Positions 26,862 to 36,126 of a DNA stretch of 64,000 nt are shown here, in pieces; positions within the stretch are counted from its first letter, which is position 1, and each line of letters begins with the position of its first letter. The position numbers and the translations under genes were made by a program. The DNA comes from JAHJQZ01 sp963676075 (lineage in GTDB: Bacteria > Pseudomonadota > Alphaproteobacteria > Rhizobiales > Devosiaceae), in contig CAXXNZ010000004.1 in assembly GCA_963676075.2 (NCBI GenBank), positions 1 to 64,000 of the forward strand, given 5' to 3'. The notes under the pieces are model-generated. The model had not been told where the DNA came from and did not search any database. It saw only the letters and a program-made list of their open reading frames with translations.

Positions 26862-27737
26862 CTACCCCAAATCCAGCGGAACCGCAGCCACCCAGGACTC
26901 GGGGAAGCTCTCGCGCATCTGCTGCGCCGCCAGATGGGTCAGCGACTCCGAACCGTAAAGGCCGAAGACCGTGGCGCCCGATCCTGACATGCGGGCGGCG
27001 ACGCAACCGGGGGTTGCCGAGAGCCGGGTGATCAGGTCGCCGATGATCGGGACCAGATCGATTGCCGCATCCTGCAGGTCGTTGCGCGTCTCGGTCACCC
27101 AGAGCCCGAGTACGGCGGCGTGGCTGAGCGGCCTCGGGATATCCGGCAGACCGGCATTGTCGTGTTTTCCGAGCCGACGAAAAACCTCGGCGGTCGAGAC
27201 GGGCACCAGCGGATTGACCAGCACCAGAAAGGCAGGCGGCAGGCTGGTGATCGGCTCGACGATCTCGCCGATGCCGCGCACAAGGCATGGCCGGGAATAA
27301 AGGCAGACCGGCACATCGGCGCCGAGCTTCAGGGCGACGGGCATCAGATCGGACAGCGAAATCTTGTGTCCGGCAAATCCCGCCATCAGCCTCAGCGCAG
27401 CCGCGGCATCGGCCGAACCGCCACCGATGCCGGCGGCGACCGGCAGATTCTTGGCCAGTGAGATCTCCACCCCGTGCGGCACGGCGTCCGGCCAGCGCTG
27501 CCGGAACGCCTCGACGGCCTTGGTGACGAGATTTGTCTGGCCCGGCGTCAGCGCCCCGGCGAACGGGCCGGACAGGCGGAGGCTGTCGGATTGCGCCGGA
27601 CGCGCCGTCAGCTCGTCGCCGAGATCGGCGAACACCACCAGGCTTTCCAGATCATGATAGCCGTTCTCGCGCCGTGCGGTGACATGCAGGGCGAGATTGA
27701 CCTTGGCCAGCGCCGTCGCTTCGATGACCTTGTCCAT
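26862..27737 (-). CDS. ispE: 4-diphosphocytidyl-2-C-methyl-D-erythritol kinase
   Basis: 291 residues. A GHMP-family kinase phosphorylating CDP-ME in the MEP isoprenoid pathway, a few steps before IspH (encoded at 7.1 kb). Motifs are LAKVNLALHVTARRENGYHD, the ATP-binding loop LPVAAGIGGGSADAAAALR, and the C-terminal AARMSGSGATVFGLY. ATG 27737 was selected over an upstream frame start. It begins four bases after the TPR gene stop, so both share a transcript. Confidence 0.95.
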   Translation of the reverse strand: MDKVIEATALAKVNLALHVTARRENGYHDLESLVVFADLGDELTARPAQSDSLRLSGPFAGALTPGQTNLVTKAVEAFRQRWPDAVPHGVEISLAKNLPVAAGIGGGSADAAAALRLMAGFAGHKISLSDLMPVALKLGADVPVCLYSRPCLVRGIGEIVEPITSLPPAFLVLVNPLVPVSTAEVFRRLGKHDNAGLPDIPRPLSHAAVLGLWVTETRNDLQDAAIDLVPIIGDLITRLSATPGCVAARMSGSGATVFGLYGSESLTHLAAQQMRESFPESWVAAVPLDLG

Positions 27738-27741
27738 CACC

Positions 27742-29463
27742 TCAGCCGTTCGAGGTGGCAACGGCCGGGGTCAGGCCCTCATCGAGCTTGAGGCGTGCTT
27801 TTTCTCCGATTTCGCTCTTGGGATCGAGATCGGAGGCGATGGTCCACTGGAACCGGGCCTCGAGCTTGCGTCCGGCCTGCCAGTAGGCGTCGCCGAGATG
27901 GTCGTTGATCGCCGGGTCCGAAGCCCTGAGCTGCACCGCCTGCTCCAGGACATCGACGGCCTCGCCGTAGCGGCCAAGCCGGTAGTAGGCCCAGCCGAGA
28001 CTGTCGACGACATAGCCGTCGGACGGATCGGCCTTCAACGCCTGTTGGATCATGTCGAGCGCCTTGTCGAGGTGAACGCCCTGGTCGATCCACGAATAGC
28101 CGAGGTAATTCAACACCTGGGGATTGCCCGGATCGAGGTCCAGCGCCTTCTGGAAGTCCTTTTCCGCTTCCGGCCAAGCCTTGTTGCGCTCGTAGCACAT
28201 GCCGCGCAGGTAATAGTAGCGCCAGTCCTGCAGATGCTCGCCGCCGACCATGCCGATAACCAGGGAATAGGCATCCGCGGCCTCGGTGTAGCGTTCGTTC
28301 GCACGCAGCATGTCGGCATAGGCGGTGATGGCGTCGAGATTGTCGGGATCCGCAACCACTTCCTTATGCAGCTTCTCGATGGCGGCGTCGGTGTCGCCGG
28401 CAGCGCTCATGTTCTGGGCCACACCGACCTCGGCCTGCTGTTTGTAGGGCGAGCTTTGCGGCAGCCCGTCATAGATGGCGTTGGCGTCATCATACTGACC
28501 GTATTGGCTGTAGAGCTGGGCCAGACGCATCGCCGCCAGATCGAAATCCGGGTCCAGATAAAGCGCGCTGCGCAGATAGATGGTGGCAAGATCGGCGGTG
28601 CCATCCCTCGACAGCGCCGCACCGACACTGTTGAACATCTCGGCGGCGCCAGCCTGCACGGTCGGGGTCAGCTTGCCAGGACGCTTGCCGGCGAGCACGG
28701 TCTTTTCAAGCGCCAGAACGCCGGGATCGGACAGACCGAGATCACGATAGGCCTTGATGATTTTTGCGGCCTTGTCGAACTCGGAGCCATTGGCGAGCAT
28801 GCGGGCATAGGCACTGAGCAGGCGCACATCATAAGGATCGGATTCGTAGGCCTTTTTGGCAAAGCCGAGGGCAATGTCGCGCTTGCCGGCGACGTCGGCC
28901 ATCAAGGCCCTGTAATAGGTCAGGAAACCTTCAATTCCCCCGGCCGCGATATTGTCGAGCTGGGCCTGCGCCTCGTCGTAGCGATTTTCTCCGATCAACG
29001 CCCAGCCCTTGATGACGGCGGCCGTGATGCCGACAAACGAACTGGAATCGAGGTCCTCAAGAGTCGTCACCGCCGCGTTGTACTGGCGCTGCTTGAGCGC
29101 CACCGCGCCGATCACCAGCTTGGACAACTCGTCGCTGGGAAGCATCTCGAGCAGGTGACGGCCCATGTTGGCCGCCTCTTCCATGTCCCCGTTCGCCGCC
29201 TGGGCGTGGAAGGTCCGGAGCGTCAGCGTCATGTTGTCCGGCCGGGACAGCTGGGCACTGCCGAGGAATTCCGCAGCACTCTCGGTATCGAGACGGCTCA
29301 TCGCCTCCTCGCCGGCAAGAAAGCTGCCGGTCGGGGATCCCAGTGCCGCGATCAGCGAGCCGAGCTGTTCCTGGATGCTGGTGGACGCCAGCACGCCTCC
29401 GGCGGGGGCGGCAAGAGCAAGACCGGCGAGTGCGGCAGTCAGAATTCTCGAAAACCTGTTCAC
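27742..29463 (-). CDS. TPR-repeat periplasmic protein
   Basis: 573 residues from GTG 29463, chosen because it places a clean signal peptide (NRFSRILTAALAGLALAAP) at the N-terminus; the open frame reaches a TTG at 29517. The rest is made of tetratricopeptide repeats, clearest at the C-terminus (EAEKDFQKALDLDPGNPQVL, LDKALDMIQQALKADPSDGY, YGEAVDVLEQAVQLRASDPA). Such proteins scaffold envelope complexes. It precedes ispE directly. Confidence 0.85.
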   Translation of the reverse strand: MNRFSRILTAALAGLALAAPAGGVLASTSIQEQLGSLIAALGSPTGSFLAGEEAMSRLDTESAAEFLGSAQLSRPDNMTLTLRTFHAQAANGDMEEAANMGRHLLEMLPSDELSKLVIGAVALKQRQYNAAVTTLEDLDSSSFVGITAAVIKGWALIGENRYDEAQAQLDNIAAGGIEGFLTYYRALMADVAGKRDIALGFAKKAYESDPYDVRLLSAYARMLANGSEFDKAAKIIKAYRDLGLSDPGVLALEKTVLAGKRPGKLTPTVQAGAAEMFNSVGAALSRDGTADLATIYLRSALYLDPDFDLAAMRLAQLYSQYGQYDDANAIYDGLPQSSPYKQQAEVGVAQNMSAAGDTDAAIEKLHKEVVADPDNLDAITAYADMLRANERYTEAADAYSLVIGMVGGEHLQDWRYYYLRGMCYERNKAWPEAEKDFQKALDLDPGNPQVLNYLGYSWIDQGVHLDKALDMIQQALKADPSDGYVVDSLGWAYYRLGRYGEAVDVLEQAVQLRASDPAINDHLGDAYWQAGRKLEARFQWTIASDLDPKSEIGEKARLKLDEGLTPAVATSNG

Positions 29464-29584
29464 GGATTCATCCACGTTCGTTTCGACACGGTGCGTCGCA
29501 GCGTTGGTTGCGGTCAAAGATTGGTGATTTTGCGGCTGACCGCAAGGCTCGTGTGATCAACACTTGGCCTGGATACGCAGCCGG

Positions 29585-31249
29585 TCACATCCCGACGTAA
29601 TTCGGACCCGATCCTCCTTCGGGCGGGGTCCAGGTGATGTTCTGACTCGGATCCTTGATGTCGCAGGTTTTGCAGTGCACGCAATTGGCGGCATGGATGC
29701 GGAAAACCGGGGCGCCATCCTCCTCCACGACCTCGTAGACACCCGCCGGACAGTAAAGCGGCGCCGGTTCGCCGAACTCGGGCAGATTGCGGCCGATCGG
29801 GATCGCCGGATCGGTGAGTTTCAGATGCACGGGCTGGTTTTCGTCATGGGCGATATTGGCCAGATGCACCGAGGAGGAGCGGTCGAACGTGATCACGCCG
29901 TCGGGCCGGGGATAGGTGATTTCAGGCATGGTGCCGCGCTTTGCCAACCGGATGAAATCGGGCGCCTGCGCGGCCAGCGCCCCAAAAGGCGAGAACCCGG
30001 TGAGCGAAACCGTCCACATGTCGAAACCGGCGAGCGCAATGCCGAGGCGTGACCCGAATCGCGTCCACAAGGATTTGACGGCACGCACCGGCTCGAGATC
30101 GGCCTTGATGCCAGCGGCATCGACCCGGCTCCTGAGATCGTCCAGCCCGTCATTGGCCCGTCCCGCCGCAAGCGCATCGGCGACGCATTCCGCCGACGCC
30201 TTGCCGGACAGCATGGCGTTGTGGATGGCCTTGAGGCGCGGCACGTTCATGAAACCGGCGGCGCAGCCGATCAGGCCACCGCCCGGAAAATCCAGCTTCG
30301 GAATCGATTGCCAACCGCCAGCAGTAATGGCACGGGCGCCATAGGAGATCCGTGTTGCGCCTTCGATCAGCCTGGCGATGGCCGGGTGCGACTTGAAGCG
30401 CTGAAACTCGTCGAACGGCGACAGCGTCGGGTTGGGGTAGTTGAGATAGGTGACGAAGCCGAGGTAAAGCTTGTTGTCCTCGGCATGATAGGCAAAACCC
30501 CCGCCGTTCGTGTCCGCCGGCAGTGGATATCCGAGATAGTTGTCGACCCGCCCCGGCTCATGCCTGTCGGGGGAGATCTCCCAGATCTCCTTGATGCCGA
30601 GGCTGTATTTCTGCGGCGCGGCATCGGCATCGAGACCGAACCGATTGATCAAGGACTTGGCGAGCGAACCGCGCGCCCCTTCGGCGATCAGCACGTAGGA
30701 CGCCTTGAGGACGATGCCGGGCGCATAATTGGGACCGGGACTGCCGTCCTTTTGCACACCGAGATCGCCGGTGACGATGCCGGTGACGGCGCCCACCTCG
30801 TTTGTCACCACATCGACCGCCGCCGTCGCCGGAAAGATATCGACGCCGAGGGCTTCGGCCTGTTCCGCCAGCCACTGGCACAGGCGTCCGAGGCTGACGA
30901 TATGGCTATGCGCCGTACGAGCAACAGGCGGCACTAGGGCGGGCGGCAGCGCGAAATCCCTGCGGCTGGTCAGGAAATGCAGGTGTTCGGTTTCGACCTT
31001 CGGCCCAACCGGGGCGCCACGCTCGCGCCAGTCAGGGATGAGAGCGTCGAGCCCCGAGGTGTCCATGACCGCCCCGGAAATGATATGGCCGCCGATCTCC
31101 GCCGATTTTTCGACCAGCGTCACGGCGATCTCGCAGCCTGTTTCGGCGGCAATCTGCTTGAGACGGATGGCGGCGCTGAGCCCGGCGGGACCACCGCCGA
31201 CAATCACCACGTCGGTTGGAAATTCCTCGCGGACCACTTCGTCCGACAT
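29585..31249 (-). CDS. Electron transfer flavoprotein-ubiquinone oxidoreductase
   Basis: 554 residues. It passes electrons from reduced ETF (fatty-acid and amino-acid dehydrogenases) to ubiquinone at the inner membrane. An N-terminal FAD dinucleotide fold is visible (DVVIVGGGPAGLSAAIRL), the GGWQSIPKLDFPGGGLIGCA region binds flavin, and the C-terminal [4Fe-4S] ligands are in LYCPAGVYEV and NCVHCKTCDIKDPSQNITW. ATG 31249 is preferred because GAGG lies six bases upstream, though ATG 31255 is in frame. It diverges from the uracil-DNA glycosylase gene. Confidence 0.95.
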   Translation of the reverse strand: MSDEVVREEFPTDVVIVGGGPAGLSAAIRLKQIAAETGCEIAVTLVEKSAEIGGHIISGAVMDTSGLDALIPDWRERGAPVGPKVETEHLHFLTSRRDFALPPALVPPVARTAHSHIVSLGRLCQWLAEQAEALGVDIFPATAAVDVVTNEVGAVTGIVTGDLGVQKDGSPGPNYAPGIVLKASYVLIAEGARGSLAKSLINRFGLDADAAPQKYSLGIKEIWEISPDRHEPGRVDNYLGYPLPADTNGGGFAYHAEDNKLYLGFVTYLNYPNPTLSPFDEFQRFKSHPAIARLIEGATRISYGARAITAGGWQSIPKLDFPGGGLIGCAAGFMNVPRLKAIHNAMLSGKASAECVADALAAGRANDGLDDLRSRVDAAGIKADLEPVRAVKSLWTRFGSRLGIALAGFDMWTVSLTGFSPFGALAAQAPDFIRLAKRGTMPEITYPRPDGVITFDRSSSVHLANIAHDENQPVHLKLTDPAIPIGRNLPEFGEPAPLYCPAGVYEVVEEDGAPVFRIHAANCVHCKTCDIKDPSQNITWTPPEGGSGPNYVGM

Positions 31250-31390
31250 CGGCATCCTCGCTCGTTACGGCTGGCTTCGATGGCGGAAAGGCCATCAGGC
31301 GCGTTGTGACTGTGCAAATCCGGACATACAACCGGCGCAAACCGCGCCGCTTATGGATTTGCGTCGCGGCGCTGTGACATAACAGAAACA

Positions 31391-32230
31391 ATGGACCAAA
31401 AGCGAGACATGACCGAACAGGACTGGGCGGCTCTGCTGGAGTGGTACGCCGCTGCCGGCGTCGATCTCGCTGTCGGCGACGAGCCGGTCGACAGATTTGC
31501 GGCGCAGTCGGCCTTGCAGCGCGCCAGCGCCGGTCCAGCCCCGTCGCAGCCTGCTGCCGGCAGAACGCCGATGCCGCCGCCAGCGCCGGTCATCATGCGC
31601 AATCCGGACGAGGAAACCGAGCCCGATCCCGCCGAGGCACGCGCTCTCGCCGCTGCCGCCGAAACGCTGGAGACGCTCGAAGCGGCCATGGCGGGTTTTG
31701 AAGGCTCGCCACTCAAGCAGCGCGCCACACAACTGGTTTTCGCCGACGGCAACCCGCAAGGGCGGGTCATGCTCATCGGCGAGGCGCCCGGTCGCGAAGA
31801 GGACCTGCAGGGCAAGCCCTTTGTCGGGAGGTCGGGCCGTCTTCTCGACCTGATGCTCAAGGCCATCGGGCTCGATCGGACCGAGGTCTATATCGCCAAT
31901 ACGGTGCCCTGGCGCCCGCCGGGCAACCGCACGCCGACGCCTGCGGAGATCGCGCTTTGCCTGCCGTTCCTGCATCGGCAGATCACGCTCGCGGCGCCGG
32001 ACATGCTGGTGAGCCTTGGCGCGCCGGCCGCCCAGACCCTCATTGGCCAGCCTGTTTCCATCATGCGGGCACGCGGAAAATGGCGTGAGATCGAAATCGA
32101 CGGCAAGCCACTGAAACTGCTGCCGACCTTCCATCCCGCCTTCCTTTTGCGCCAACCGGCGCAAAAGGCTTTGGCCTGGCGCGATATGCTCACGCTCAAA
32201 CACGCGCTCAAAACCGGCAATACCGGCTAG
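31391..32230 (+). CDS. Uracil-DNA glycosylase, family 4-type, lacking most Fe-S cysteines
   Basis: 279 residues. Removes uracil from DNA. Family 4/5 motifs are present: GEAPGREEDLQGKPFVGRSG (motif A region), NTVPWRPPGNRTPTPAEI and the C-terminal LLPTFHPAFLLRQP (motif B, catalytic His). The ~100 N-terminal residues are a Pro/Ala-rich extension common in alphaproteobacterial homologues. Classical family 4 enzymes hold a [4Fe-4S] cluster with four Cys; this protein contains a single Cys (in EIALCLPFLH), and the usual Cys-Pro-Leu position reads Ser-Pro-Leu. An in-frame ATG at 31409 is an equally possible start. Confidence 0.85.
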   Translation: MDQKRDMTEQDWAALLEWYAAAGVDLAVGDEPVDRFAAQSALQRASAGPAPSQPAAGRTPMPPPAPVIMRNPDEETEPDPAEARALAAAAETLETLEAAMAGFEGSPLKQRATQLVFADGNPQGRVMLIGEAPGREEDLQGKPFVGRSGRLLDLMLKAIGLDRTEVYIANTVPWRPPGNRTPTPAEIALCLPFLHRQITLAAPDMLVSLGAPAAQTLIGQPVSIMRARGKWREIEIDGKPLKLLPTFHPAFLLRQPAQKALAWRDMLTLKHALKTGNTG

Positions 32231-32332
32231 AATCGAAGCGGCAAATCAGTTCTCATGGTATAATTCGTCGCAGGTGTCTTGAATGCGCCGGCGTTCGGGA
32301 TGTGTGTTTTTCATTCGTGTTTGCCCAGGTCC

Positions 32333-33685
32333 ATGGCCCAAGTCGTCAAAATCTACGCATTGTTGCTCGGTTCCGCCCTGTTGATGTTCGGTGGCGGCCT
32401 TCAAGGCCTGCTGATGTCAGTACGCGGCGCCGAGGAAGGGTTTTCGCTCATCGCCCTCGGCCTGATCGGCACGGGCTGGTCGATCGGTTTCATTGCCGGT
32501 TCGGTCAGCGTGCCGATGCTGGTCAGAAAGGTCGGCCATATCCGCTCTTACGCCGTCATGGCGGTGGTGGGCGGCATGACCATCCTGTTGAACCTTTTGT
32601 GGATCAACGACATCGGCTGGATCGTCATGCGCGCGTTCTCCGGCTTCTGCTTTGCCGGCGCCGCCATGGTGGTCGAGAGCTGGCTTAACGAAGTCTCCGA
32701 AAACCGGACGCGCGGCACGACCTTCGCACTCTATGTCACCATCAACACCGCCGCTTCGACCCTCGGCCAGCTCGCCATGTCGATCACCGGGACGGCCGGA
32801 TACATCCCCTTCGTTCTCGGCGCCCTCGCCTTCATGGGCGCCATCGTGCCGACAGCCGTCAGCTCAACTCCACAGCCGCAGCCGTTGACCACGGCCAAGA
32901 TCGATCTTGGTCTCCTGGTGAAGACTTCGCCTGTTGCGGCATTCGCCGCCTTTGCCGTCGGCATGACCAACGGCACCTTCGGCACGCTGGCGCCTGTTTA
33001 TGGTTTCACCCTCGGGCTCGACACAGCCTCGATCTCCTATCTGATGTCGCTGGCCGCCGTGGCCGGCGCTTTGGCGCAGCTTCCGCTCGGCCGGTTGTCG
33101 GATGCCTATGACCGCCGCATCATCCTCGCCGGCGTGAGCCTTGCCGCCGGGGTAGTCGGCGCCTTCGCCATCATCTTCAACCCCACCGGTGGCTGGCTGC
33201 TCTATACGATTTTCGGCCTTTACGGACTGACGGCCTTTACGATCTATGCCATCGCTGTCGCCCATGCCAACGACAACGCCAAGGACGGCGAGTTCTCGAC
33301 CATCGCCTCGGCCATGCTGGTGATCTACGGCGTGGCACTGGCAATTGGCCCGATCACAGCGTCCTTCATCATGGAGATGGTCGGGCCGGTCGGCATGTTC
33401 ACCGTCACCGCCACCTTCCATCTTCTTCTCGCAGGCTTCACCTACATGCGCATGCGCATCCGCGTTGCCGAGCCCGTCGAAGACGATCGCACTCCCTTCC
33501 AGCCGGTCGTGCTGGGCCGGCCGTCAACGCCGGAGACCTACGCCTTCGATCCGCGTTCCGACGAGATACCGGAAGACGGCGCGACCGAAACCGAAGAGAC
33601 GGAGAAGCCTGCCGATGAGGCAGCAGAGCCGGATACCGAGGACGACACCAAGGACAAGCCAGCACCGGAACCCAAGGCCGAATAG
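32333..33685 (+). CDS. MFS transporter, YcaD-like
   Basis: 450 residues with about twelve hydrophobic helices (residues ~5-385), then a Glu/Pro-rich hydrophilic C-terminal tail of ~65 residues. It resembles the YcaD-type major facilitator group (YALLLGSALLMFGGGLQGLL, VVESWLNEVSENRTRG, ANDNAKDGEFSTIASAMLVIYG). Substrate unknown. ATG 32333 has CAGG close upstream; the open frame extends to 32279 without support. It follows the UDG gene on the same strand after ~100 bases. Confidence 0.82.
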   Translation: MAQVVKIYALLLGSALLMFGGGLQGLLMSVRGAEEGFSLIALGLIGTGWSIGFIAGSVSVPMLVRKVGHIRSYAVMAVVGGMTILLNLLWINDIGWIVMRAFSGFCFAGAAMVVESWLNEVSENRTRGTTFALYVTINTAASTLGQLAMSITGTAGYIPFVLGALAFMGAIVPTAVSSTPQPQPLTTAKIDLGLLVKTSPVAAFAAFAVGMTNGTFGTLAPVYGFTLGLDTASISYLMSLAAVAGALAQLPLGRLSDAYDRRIILAGVSLAAGVVGAFAIIFNPTGGWLLYTIFGLYGLTAFTIYAIAVAHANDNAKDGEFSTIASAMLVIYGVALAIGPITASFIMEMVGPVGMFTVTATFHLLLAGFTYMRMRIRVAEPVEDDRTPFQPVVLGRPSTPETYAFDPRSDEIPEDGATETEETEKPADEAAEPDTEDDTKDKPAPEPKAE

Positions 33686-33803
33686 GACGTTAGTGTTGGT
33701 GAGCTGTTGGTGAACACACGCTTCGTTCTTGTTTCGTTCTCATCGTTGCGTTAGCGTGAGCTCAGGCTGGACGACCAGCCGATTCGCACTGGCGGAGACG
33801 GAT

Positions 33804-34955
33804 ATGCCCCAAGTGGTTGCTCCCAATTTCGATGCCTTGCAGCGTCTGTCCAAATCGGCGGATGCCGACCTGACGCGGCGCAATCTGGTGTCGCCGGTCT
33901 ACAATCGGGGGCGCGGCGCGCAGACCAATGCCAGCGGACGGTTCGAGCGCGAACAGCGCGAAGGTTTTGACGACGGCTGGGAGATCGAGGAAGCCCTGCC
34001 GCCAACCATCACCCATGAGCGTCCGGAACGGGCGCAAACGATCATCACCCGCAACCAGAGCCCCGATATCGGTTTCGATCGCTCGATCAATCCGTATCGC
34101 GGCTGTGAGCACGGGTGCTCCTATTGCTATGCGAGACCGACCCACGCCTATCTCGGCCTGTCGGCGGGTCTCGATTTCGAGCGCGAGATCTTCGTCAAGA
34201 CCAATGCCGCCGAACTGCTTGCCCGCGAACTCGCCAATCCGCGCTATCGGGTCAAGCCGATTGCGCTTGGCACCAACACAGACCCGTATCAGCCGGTAGA
34301 TCGCGAGCACCGGCTGATGCGCCGGATTCTCGAAGTGCTGCGCGATACCAAGCACCCGGTGACCATCACCACCAAATCGGCGCTGATCGTTCGCGACCTC
34401 GACATCCTGACCGAACTGGCCGAGCAAAACCTCGTTTCGGTCACCATGTCCCTGACCACGCTCGACCGTCACCTGTCGCGGCTGATGGAGCCGCGCGCGG
34501 CAACCCCGTCGCGCCGGCTCGAAGCCATAAGGCTGCTTGCCGCCGCCGGCATTCCCGTATCGGTCAACATTGCGCCGATCATCCCCGCCATCAACGACCA
34601 CGAACTCGAACGCATCCTCGACGCTGCCAAGGCCCAGGGCGCACAGGCGGCTGCCATGATGCTGCTGCGCCTGCCCGGAGAGGTGCGCGAGATCTTCCGC
34701 GAATGGCTGTTGCGCCATTTCCCGGACAAGCTCCGGCACGTCATGAGCCTTGTTCGTGAGACCCGTGGCGGACGCGACAACGATCCGCGTTTCGGCACCC
34801 GGTTCATCGGCGAAGGTCCCTATGCAGTGATGCTGCGCCAGCGCTTCGAAAAAGGGCTTGAACGCTACGAACTCAAACCAAAGCTACCGCGCCTTCAGAC
34901 AGATCTGTTCGATTCGCCGAAAACGCCGGACAACCAGCTCAACCTGTTCGACTGA
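33804..34955 (+). CDS. PA0069-family radical SAM protein (spore photoproduct lyase-like)
   Basis: 383 residues. The [4Fe-4S]-binding motif CEHGCSYCYA (Cys101, Cys105, Cys108) uses the CxxxCxxC spacing of radical SAM enzymes. NPYRGCEHGCSYCYARPTH is typical of the PA0069/SPL-like group (COG1533). Its reaction is unknown, despite resemblance to DNA repair lyases. ATG 33804 has GGAG at 9-10 bases. The small SnoaL-like gene starts immediately after its stop. Confidence 0.88.
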   Translation: MPQVVAPNFDALQRLSKSADADLTRRNLVSPVYNRGRGAQTNASGRFEREQREGFDDGWEIEEALPPTITHERPERAQTIITRNQSPDIGFDRSINPYRGCEHGCSYCYARPTHAYLGLSAGLDFEREIFVKTNAAELLARELANPRYRVKPIALGTNTDPYQPVDREHRLMRRILEVLRDTKHPVTITTKSALIVRDLDILTELAEQNLVSVTMSLTTLDRHLSRLMEPRAATPSRRLEAIRLLAAAGIPVSVNIAPIIPAINDHELERILDAAKAQGAQAAAMMLLRLPGEVREIFREWLLRHFPDKLRHVMSLVRETRGGRDNDPRFGTRFIGEGPYAVMLRQRFEKGLERYELKPKLPRLQTDLFDSPKTPDNQLNLFD

Positions 34956-34958
34956 TTG

Positions 34959-35336
34959 ATGAGCGACACAAAATCTGTCATCGCCGAGTTCTGGCGTCGC
35001 ATGAACACCAATGACTGGGCCCTGGCCGCAGAGCTTTTCGCTCCGAAGTGCTGCCTGGACTGGCCGCAATCGGGCGAACGCATCAGAGGCGCGAAAAACT
35101 TCGCCGCTCTCAATGCCGCCTATCCGGCTGAGGCGCCGTGGCGGTTCGAGGTTCGCTCACTCGTCGTTGATGGCGAATCCGGCGTCACCGAGACCAGCGT
35201 CAGCAGCGGCGATACAAAGGCGACGGCAATCAGCAGTTTCACCGTACACAACGGACGGATCACCCACATCAGGGAATTCTGGCCCGATCCTTATGAGGCG
35301 CCGGACTGGCGTGCACAGTGGGTCGAAAAGCTCTGA
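34959..35336 (+). CDS. SnoaL-like (NTF2-fold) protein
   Basis: 125 residues with the cone-shaped NTF2-fold pattern: SVIAEFWRRMNTNDWALAAE helix, LDWPQSGERIRGAKNFAALN, and a C-terminal beta sheet ending in ITHIREFWPDPYEAPDWRAQ. SnoaL-like proteins include small isomerases, hydrolases and binding proteins; no activity can be assigned. It begins 4 bases after the radical SAM stop, so it is probably co-expressed. Confidence 0.75.
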   Translation: MSDTKSVIAEFWRRMNTNDWALAAELFAPKCCLDWPQSGERIRGAKNFAALNAAYPAEAPWRFEVRSLVVDGESGVTETSVSSGDTKATAISSFTVHNGRITHIREFWPDPYEAPDWRAQWVEKL

Positions 35337-35373
35337 ACTGCGGGCAAACATGCAGTTAGGAACGTGTACCGGC

Positions 35374-35994
35374 TCAGGGATAGAGCTTTTCTGTCGTCCA
35401 GGGCGCATCCGGTGTTTCACGTCGATAGATCAGCCGGTCGTGCAGGCGGAATGGCCGATCTCGCCAAAACTCAATCCGCTGCGGCACAACGCGATAGCCC
35501 GACCAGTGCGGCGGTCGCGGTATCTTGCCGATGCCGAACTTCAGCGCGAATTTGGCGATTTCCTTTTCGAACTCGAAGCGTGTCTGCATCACCCGCGACT
35601 GCGCCGAAGCCCAGGCGCCAATCTGGCTGTCACGCGCCCGCGATGCGAAATAGGCATCGGCTTCCGCTTCGCTGACATCCGCGACCGCGCCAATGACGCG
35701 GATCTGACGCCTCAGCGACTTCCAGTGAAAATTAAGTGCAGCATGCGCGTTTGCAGCAAGTTCGATTCCTTTGGCGCTCTGTTTGTTGGTGTAAAAGACA
35801 AAGCCGCGCGCGTCATAGTCCTTCAACAGCACCATGCGCACATCGGGCACGCCGTCGCCGTTGGTCGTGGCCAGCGCCATGGCGTTGGGATCGTTGGGCT
35901 CGGACTTTTCTGCAAGCGCCATCCACTCGGCGAAGATCGTCAGCGGATCCTTGGCAACGGCAATCCCGCCGTCGGGGGCATTGTTTTCACTCAT
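35374..35994 (-). CDS. pdxH: Pyridoxamine 5'-phosphate oxidase
   Basis: 206 residues. Oxidises PNP or PMP to pyridoxal 5'-phosphate with FMN. Signatures are DPNAMALATTNGDGVPDVRMV, VLLKDYDARGFVFYTNKQSAKG, and the C-terminal PPHWSGYRVVPQRIEFWRDR with RLHDRLIYRR. ATG 35994 has GGAAG close upstream. The frame stays open far into the antisense of rnhB, which is a shadow. PLP made by this enzyme is the cofactor of the gcvP proteins encoded 15 kb away. Confidence 0.96.
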   Translation of the reverse strand: MSENNAPDGGIAVAKDPLTIFAEWMALAEKSEPNDPNAMALATTNGDGVPDVRMVLLKDYDARGFVFYTNKQSAKGIELAANAHAALNFHWKSLRRQIRVIGAVADVSEAEADAYFASRARDSQIGAWASAQSRVMQTRFEFEKEIAKFALKFGIGKIPRPPHWSGYRVVPQRIEFWRDRPFRLHDRLIYRRETPDAPWTTEKLYP

Positions 35995-36126
35995 GGCTTC
36001 CGAATACCACCTGCTCATCATGAGCGCCTGGATTTTCTTCGGTCGTCGCGATGACATTTTGTCATTGCATTCATTAGGGCAGAGACCCGAATTGTCTCGG
36101 GCCACACCTGCCGTCAGATTGGCCTC

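Noticed and set aside
27679..29556. 625-codon plus-strand frame
   Set aside because: Antisense of the TPR gene, where GC-rich third positions keep the opposite frame open.
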